Of a DNA stretch of 26,394 nt, positions 22,608 through 26,394 are shown piece after piece. The stretch is from Robinsoniella peoriensis (GTDB taxonomy: Bacteria; Bacillota; Clostridia; Lachnospirales; Lachnospiraceae). The translations under genes were made by a program, and so were the position numbers. The notes beneath the pieces are model-generated. The model saw nothing but the letters and a program-made list of their open reading frames with translations. It was not told the DNA's origin and ran no database searches. Position 1 is the stretch's first letter; each line of letters opens with the position of its first letter. The stretch lies in assembly GCF_042680125.1 (NCBI RefSeq), contig NZ_JBHTNY010000068.1; one strand, given 5' to 3'.

Positions 22608-24249
22608 TTTCTACCTCCAAATTGTATGGGAATTGTATGATCACAGAGGTCATTTCCCCCTGTACTGACATTATTTCAATCTTTGCTTCCGGACCATAAA
22701 AATGCCTTAATCTCCGTATGGAATTGGATAATCCGATGCCAGAGGTAAAATTCTCCGGCTCTGTGTCTCCCTGCAGCAGCTTCCTGCATTTCTCCAGGGA
22801 CTCCCCGCTCATGCCATTGCCGTCATCCGTAATCTGAAAGATTACTTTTTTATCCGCATATCGTCCTGTAACCGTTATATGGAGCATGGTTCCCTGCTTC
22901 ACTCCATGCTTAACTGCATTCTCAATAAAATTATGTATCAGCAGCGGCGGAACCCGGACATATTGAACCTCCGGTTCTATATGATACTCTGCTTCCACGT
23001 TTCCTGAATAATTGATGCAAACCATCTTTACGTAACCCTGAATCAGCTTAAGCTCCTTGGGAAAAAGCTCTAATTCCTTCTCACTTCGGAAAATATACCG
23101 AAAATATTCTGAGAGGTATATGATAATCTGCTGAACCGCAGTCATCTCTTTGCGCTGTGATAAGGTATATATCAGGTTAAACGTATTCAGAAGGAAATGG
23201 GGACGAATCTGCAGCTGCAGATTGCGAAGTTCTATTTTCTGCCTTGCAATTTCCTTTTCATAGCCTTCAATCCGCAGGGCCTTGATGTTATCCGCCATCT
23301 GGTTAAAAGACTGGTATGCTTCCATATACTCCACAGAATTAGCTTTATCACTGATTCTGTAGTCCTGATTGCCTTTTTTTATCTGGCGGTGTGCATGATT
23401 TACTATTTTCAACGGCTTTATTAAAATGATTTTCAAAAATATAAACAAAAGCGGTATCAATGCCAAATATAAGAATGCCATGGTCTGCAATGCCGTGACA
23501 TATTTAGATATTCCGCCTACAATTTCACTTTTCTTTACACTAATCACTAAATTAAGCTTCTTCAAATTCGCTGAAACAACAATGCGATCGCTGGTATTCG
23601 GAGGGCTCATACCCTCTGACAAATCAATTGAATAATCGGTATAGCTCAATCTGTGTTCCAGTTTCTTCATAAGTGCATCCAGATTAAACCACCCTCCATA
23701 GACCATACTTTTTTGCTCCACTATTAAAAACAAGTATTTATACGAATTAAATTCATAAATATGCCACCCGCCTGTAATTCCGTCATCCAGCTGTTTCTCT
23801 ATAAATTCATTCATCATATGGTACAGGTTATTACTATCCTTAGGGTTTTCATCATAAACAACCACATCTTTCATCTTCTTCATATAATAAAAATAGCCGT
23901 CTCCACCATCCGTCATGCTTCCCATAGATTTCAGGCTAAAAAACAATTTTTGCTTCGAGCTTTGATATGTATAATTATCTTCTTCCTGAAGTTTCATTTG
24001 GATACAATCCGGATTTTTGGTTAAAAAATAATATAATAAGGTATGGGTATTCGTCATCTGGGTTTCGATTTCTGACGTAAAAGTATCCGCCAGAGTCTGG
24101 GCGGACATTTTATTTTGGTTTACCATGGTATCAATCACCTTCTCATTTGCGATGATGGCAATCAGATTCAGCGGCAGCACCATTACCAGCATAATCAAAA
24201 TAACCTTGGTTGATATGGAGTTAAACAAATGGCAAACTCTCTTCTTCAT
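22588..24249 (-). CDS. Sensor histidine kinase, YesM-like
   Basis: The 553-aa membrane kinase has one N-terminal span (about 13-35), an extracellular sensor region (about 36-247), a second span (about 252-277), a HAMP-type linker (KPLKIVNHAHRQIKKGNQDYRI) and a cytoplasmic kinase. The phosphorylated His is His351 in LQIRPHFLLNTFNLIYTL, the YesM/LytS-type H box. The ATPase domain shows PPLLIHNFIENAVKHG, DDGNGMS and SGIGLSNSIRRL. GGGAGG stands 8 nt before the ATG. It probably senses a sugar, directly or via the binding lipoprotein, and passes phosphate to the overlapping regulator. The promoter must lie in the 24250-24790 gap, downstream of the insertion element. Confidence 0.94.
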   Translation of the reverse strand: MKKRVCHLFNSISTKVILIMLVMVLPLNLIAIIANEKVIDTMVNQNKMSAQTLADTFTSEIETQMTNTHTLLYYFLTKNPDCIQMKLQEEDNYTYQSSKQKLFFSLKSMGSMTDGGDGYFYYMKKMKDVVVYDENPKDSNNLYHMMNEFIEKQLDDGITGGWHIYEFNSYKYLFLIVEQKSMVYGGWFNLDALMKKLEHRLSYTDYSIDLSEGMSPPNTSDRIVVSANLKKLNLVISVKKSEIVGGISKYVTALQTMAFLYLALIPLLFIFLKIILIKPLKIVNHAHRQIKKGNQDYRISDKANSVEYMEAYQSFNQMADNIKALRIEGYEKEIARQKIELRNLQLQIRPHFLLNTFNLIYTLSQRKEMTAVQQIIIYLSEYFRYIFRSEKELELFPKELKLIQGYVKMVCINYSGNVEAEYHIEPEVQYVRVPPLLIHNFIENAVKHGVKQGTMLHITVTGRYADKKVIFQITDDGNGMSGESLEKCRKLLQGDTEPENFTSGIGLSNSIRRLRHFYGPEAKIEIMSVQGEMTSVIIQFPYNLEVENEVTID

Positions 24250-24377
24250 AAATAATTCCTCCCTATTTAGTCAAGTGTTTTTTCCTTTAAAATCAAGGAA
24301 TTTTTAGTTCCATATCTCAGATGAATGAGCCATGGTTATGGACATTTCCTTATATCAAGTACGAAAATAGTGGTATT
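24250..24377 (-). promoter_or_regulatory. Leader of the kinase-regulator operon
   Basis: This AT-rich stretch separates the kinase start from the structured segment at 24378-24720. It holds the ribosome site and a small inverted repeat (TTCCTT/AAGGAA, near 24287-24305) that, read on the plus strand, is followed by five T's and could be a weak terminator for transcription coming the other way. I could not fix -35 and -10 boxes with confidence. Confidence 0.3.
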
Positions 24378-24720
24378 AGGGTACACGAAGTAAAACGTCA
24401 TTGTTGTTTCGCTTTACATGGCCTTGTGTATACCCATCCCCTATGGCAGTGCACCTCCCGTGTCTACCAGGATCACCTTGCATTTCTGCATGCGTCCTAA
24501 CTTCCTTCGTTCCACCTATCCATAACCAGGGTGTCAGCCTAGCTCCTTTACAGGGTCTCGCCCTCTGGAAAATATTCCTGCCGACTACTGGCTCATTCTT
24601 TGTAATTTAATTCTTACTGACGCGCTTCCTGTGACAGCACTTTTCAGTGGACGTTTTCCTCTCACATTCTGCATTTCTCACAGTTTTCTTGGTTTACTTC
24701 ACCACTTATCGTGGCTGAAT
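24378..24720 (-). ncRNA. Highly structured RNA-like segment, probable group II intron domain I remnant
   Basis: On the minus strand this GC-richer stretch is dense with small stems: GGAA/TTCC and AGGG/CCCT hairpins enclosed by GTCGGC/GCTGAC, a GCAT/ATGC hairpin, and a closing stem GGGTATACAC/GTGTACCC around GTAAA/TTTAC (24378-24434). Short words in order, ATTACAAAGAA, then GGATAGGTGGAACGAA, then GGGGATGGGTATAC, resemble the domain I region of group II introns such as Ll.LtrB (AGUACAAAGAA, CUAUGGGAACGAA, GGGGAUACCC). No domain V hairpin, reverse transcriptase or 3' intron end is visible, so it would be a fragment. The alternative is an RNA encoded 3' of the IS110 recombinase, as in the IS1111 subgroup. 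Confidence 0.45.
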
Positions 24721-24762
24721 TCAACTTTCAATCCTCTTTTTTGACAGCTCAATTCAACCACG
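24710..24762 (-). repeat. Inverted repeat just downstream of the IS110 recombinase gene
   Basis: CGTGGCTGAATTC (24710-24722) and CAATTCAACCACG (24750-24762) are inverted copies: CGTGG pairs with CCACG and TGAATT with AATTCA, with one mismatch between. The 27-nt loop includes a six-T run. It lies 28 nt beyond the recombinase stop, so it may be the transcript's terminator or part of the element's right end. Confidence 0.5.
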
Positions 24763-24790
24763 ACACTCTGGCTGTTCTTTTGATGCATTC

Positions 24791-26077
24791 CTATTCTGTT
24801 TTTAATTGTGGCCTTCTTATATCACTCATCAGTTTCAGTCCATCGTAATCTACTCCCTTTGTAAGAATTGTATAGAATACCCGGAGAACCTTACAGGCTA
24901 CCGCTATTACTGACTGCATCTTTTTTAATGGATTTACTTCTCGGGTTCGATAGTAATTGTGTATTCCCTTGAATTCTGCATTCTTTCCTATCACAGAAAT
25001 CGCTGCTTCATACAGCACATATCGAAGCCTCTTTCTACCCCTGTAACTGATATGGCTTTCTCCCTGATGCTTACCGGAACTGCAGTCTACAATCGCATAT
25101 CCTGCCAGTTTCTGCAGCTGCTTTGGGTTATCAAAACGACTATTGTCTCCCACCTCTGCTATAAATCCACTGACTGTGATCAGACCGATTCCTTTTATCT
25201 CCAGGAGCTTATCAATATAAGGGATTTCTGATAGTTTTTCCTGTATCTTTTCCAAGAGTTCCTCACGACGCTCATTATACACGGCATAATCCTTCATATA
25301 AATTTGTAATTCCATCCTTGCTGACTCTGGTGCCTCCTGACTCCCAACGCTATGCTCTGCAGCTGCTACCAGGGTCTTTGCCCTCTTCAAACCAGCTCCT
25401 TTTAGCTTTGCTTCCCGCCAGATTTTATTCACACCATCTACACCAAGCGTTTTGATATCTGCCGGCAATGGAGCCGTCTTTAGAATCATCATGCCGCTCA
25501 CAGCTTGTAAATCCCCATAAACGTCTTTATATTCCGGGAAATATATGCTGAACCATCGGGCAAGCCGGTTCTTTATTCTGGTAATCTCTTCTTGGGCCTG
25601 AAACCGGAGATTGGATAAACTTCTGATTTCTGCATAAATACCTGTTGGTATATAAGGATAGAAAAACCTTCCTTCATTCACCAATGATGCAATTGTTTTT
25701 GGATCCTTACGGTCATTCTTATTCGGGTTGTTGTCATCCATCTCCTTTGATTTCTTGACATGGTGCGGATTCACATGTACAGGTTTCATTCCGTTGTACT
25801 GCAGGAATTTTCCCAGCGCAAACCAATAGTGACCTGTCGGTTCCATGCCGTGGATTACAGCATCTTTCCCGTTCTTTTCTGCGATATCCTCCATCCATGC
25901 CTTGAATGTCAGGAATCCAGCTTCATTGTTGCTGAACGCCAATGGCTTCTTGGAATACTCATAATTACGCCAGTCAAAAGCCCTTGCAAAATGAGTTTCA
26001 CTTCCAACATCAATTCCTACAATTAATGTTTTTTCCGTAATAGATGCAATTTTTGCGTTTTGTGTGTTAAAATTCAT
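24791..26077 (-). CDS. IS110-family transposase (DEDD recombinase)
   Basis: The 428-aa protein has the N-terminal RuvC-like DEDD domain (IVGIDVGSETHFARAF, HGMEPTGHYWFALG, NDRKDPKTIASL) and the C-terminal Transposase_20 domain (LLEIKGIGLITVSGFIAEVGD, then LAGYAIVDCSSGKHQGESHISYRGRKRLRYVLYEA) with the SG motif holding the candidate catalytic serine. All key motifs and full family length are present, so it may be active. I start at the ATG at 26077, with GAGAGG about 8 nt upstream; a TTG at 26098 extends the frame but lies within the leader hairpin and has no ribosome site. Such enzymes are guided by an element-encoded bridge RNA (family knowledge), here expected in the 5' non-coding region. IS110 elements usually lack terminal inverted repeats, so the element's ends are not determinable by eye. 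Confidence 0.95.
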   Translation of the reverse strand: MNFNTQNAKIASITEKTLIVGIDVGSETHFARAFDWRNYEYSKKPLAFSNNEAGFLTFKAWMEDIAEKNGKDAVIHGMEPTGHYWFALGKFLQYNGMKPVHVNPHHVKKSKEMDDNNPNKNDRKDPKTIASLVNEGRFFYPYIPTGIYAEIRSLSNLRFQAQEEITRIKNRLARWFSIYFPEYKDVYGDLQAVSGMMILKTAPLPADIKTLGVDGVNKIWREAKLKGAGLKRAKTLVAAAEHSVGSQEAPESARMELQIYMKDYAVYNERREELLEKIQEKLSEIPYIDKLLEIKGIGLITVSGFIAEVGDNSRFDNPKQLQKLAGYAIVDCSSGKHQGESHISYRGRKRLRYVLYEAAISVIGKNAEFKGIHNYYRTREVNPLKKMQSVIAVACKVLRVFYTILTKGVDYDGLKLMSDIRRPQLKTE

Positions 26078-26082
26078 TTTAG

Positions 26083-26153
26083 ATACCTCTCTGTTCAATA
26101 AGATTTTTTTACTAACCGTCCAAAGTCAGTAATCTTATTTTACACTGAGGTAT
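26083..26153 (-). promoter_or_regulatory. Leader hairpin that covers the transposase ribosome-binding site
   Basis: In the transposase leader GAGGTAT (the ribosome site, 26083-26089 on the minus strand) is perfectly complementary to ATACCTC (26147-26153). Inside, AATAAGATT (26131-26139) pairs with AATCTTATT (26097-26105), and ACTGAC/GTTAGT (26125-26130 and 26111-26116) adds six pairs with one G-U. The loop is TTTGGACG and a run of A's bulges on one side. Three coaxial stems total 22 pairs. It could mask translation initiation, or be part of the guide RNA. Confidence 0.6.
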
Positions 26154-26324
26154 TTTTTTCTCAACCTTTTTTCTTGGAATTCCTTATATTTAAATTATAC
26201 AGGAAGCTCCCTTTTCAGGTTAATTACAGCAACCTTGAAACCAGTTATACATACTTTGAGTTCCTGATTTGCATTTACCCTTAGTTTATCATATCTTGAC
26301 CAAAAAACCGAGTAATAATGTAAG
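26154..26324 (-). ncRNA. 5' non-coding region of the IS110 element, candidate bridge-RNA locus
   Basis: This gene-free stretch lies immediately 5' of the recombinase, where IS110-subgroup elements encode their bridge RNA. It holds a hairpin, TTTC-A-AGGTT with AACCT-GAAA (26213-26240), and a plausible promoter on the minus strand: TATGAT at 26288-26293 with TTACTC 16 nt upstream. The RNA could run on through the leader hairpin to the recombinase start. I could not identify the target-binding and donor-binding loops, because the element ends are unknown. Confidence 0.35.
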
Positions 26325-26394
26325 TGCTTCAAAACATGACGTAGTGCAATCTGACAGAAAATCTGTTACACTGATTACATCATTTTTTGAAGCA
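26325..26394. repeat. 70-nt imperfect palindrome at the window edge
   Basis: TGCTTCAAAA (26325-26334) is the exact inverse of TTTTGAAGCA (26385-26394). The pairing continues inward with CATGACGTA against a matching TGATGTAATC arm (about 8 further pairs, one G-U) and an apical ACAGA/TCTGT hairpin. It ends precisely at the last base, so it may extend further. It could be a terminator of an upstream gene, a miniature element or part of an insertion site. Confidence 0.65.

Noticed and set aside
24401..24610. Plus-strand 69-codon open frame in the gap before the kinase
   Set aside because: It is antisense to a stem-rich RNA-like segment, Pro/Cys-rich by composition, with no ribosome site.
26098..26098. 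TTG start for the transposase at 26098
   Set aside because: It lacks a ribosome site and sits inside the leader hairpin; the ATG at 26077 has a good site.
1..26394. tRNA, rRNA or known riboswitch
   Set aside because: I saw no cloverleaf, rRNA core words or recognisable aptamer in any of the gaps, though small ones can be missed by eye.

Overview
The window reads as Firmicutes DNA, most likely a gut Lachnospiraceae or related Clostridia. The signs are strong AGGAGG-type ribosome sites, moderate GC, YesM/YesN-type two-component genes, Lpl-type sugar ABC transporters without their own ATPase, cell-surface BspA-like repeats and an IS110 element. This placement is inferred from gene style; there is no rRNA or marker gene. 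Every gene I can support lies on the minus strand, so transcription runs from high to low coordinates.

Right end (26394 to about 24300): a 70-nt imperfect palindrome at the very edge, an IS110-family recombinase (24791-26077) whose leader folds over its own ribosome site, then about 540 nt without a gene. That stretch holds a highly structured RNA-like segment resembling domain I of a group II intron, followed by the histidine-kinase leader.

Centre (24249 to 3503): a glycan-utilisation locus. A YesM-type histidine kinase and a YesN-type AraC response regulator (overlapping by 20 nt) precede a lipoprotein solute-binding protein and two permeases of the LplABC type. Closely spaced after these come a nucleoside-hydrolase-like protein, a GH3 glycosidase, a large secreted alpha/beta-hydrolase with PKD and BspA-like repeats, two GH78 alpha-L-rhamnosidase-family proteins, a GH43-like protein (subfamily 24-like) and a DUF5060/DUF5605-type putative glycosidase. 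Only the large hydrolase and the two binding lipoproteins carry export signals. The model is therefore outside trimming or deesterification, import of a rhamnose-containing oligosaccharide, and cytoplasmic dismantling. The GH78 + GH43_24-like + GH3 set would suit a rhamnose-capped plant galactan/arabinogalactan or a related rhamnosylated glycoside; this is inference. A strong hairpin terminator closes the cluster at 3421-3460.

Left end (3203 to 1): a second sugar ABC operon (binding lipoprotein, MalF-like and MalG-like permeases), again without an ATPase. The base after the TGA of the last permease begins GTGCGCCC followed by stacked hairpins, which I read as the 5' end of a group II intron on the same strand that runs out of the window.
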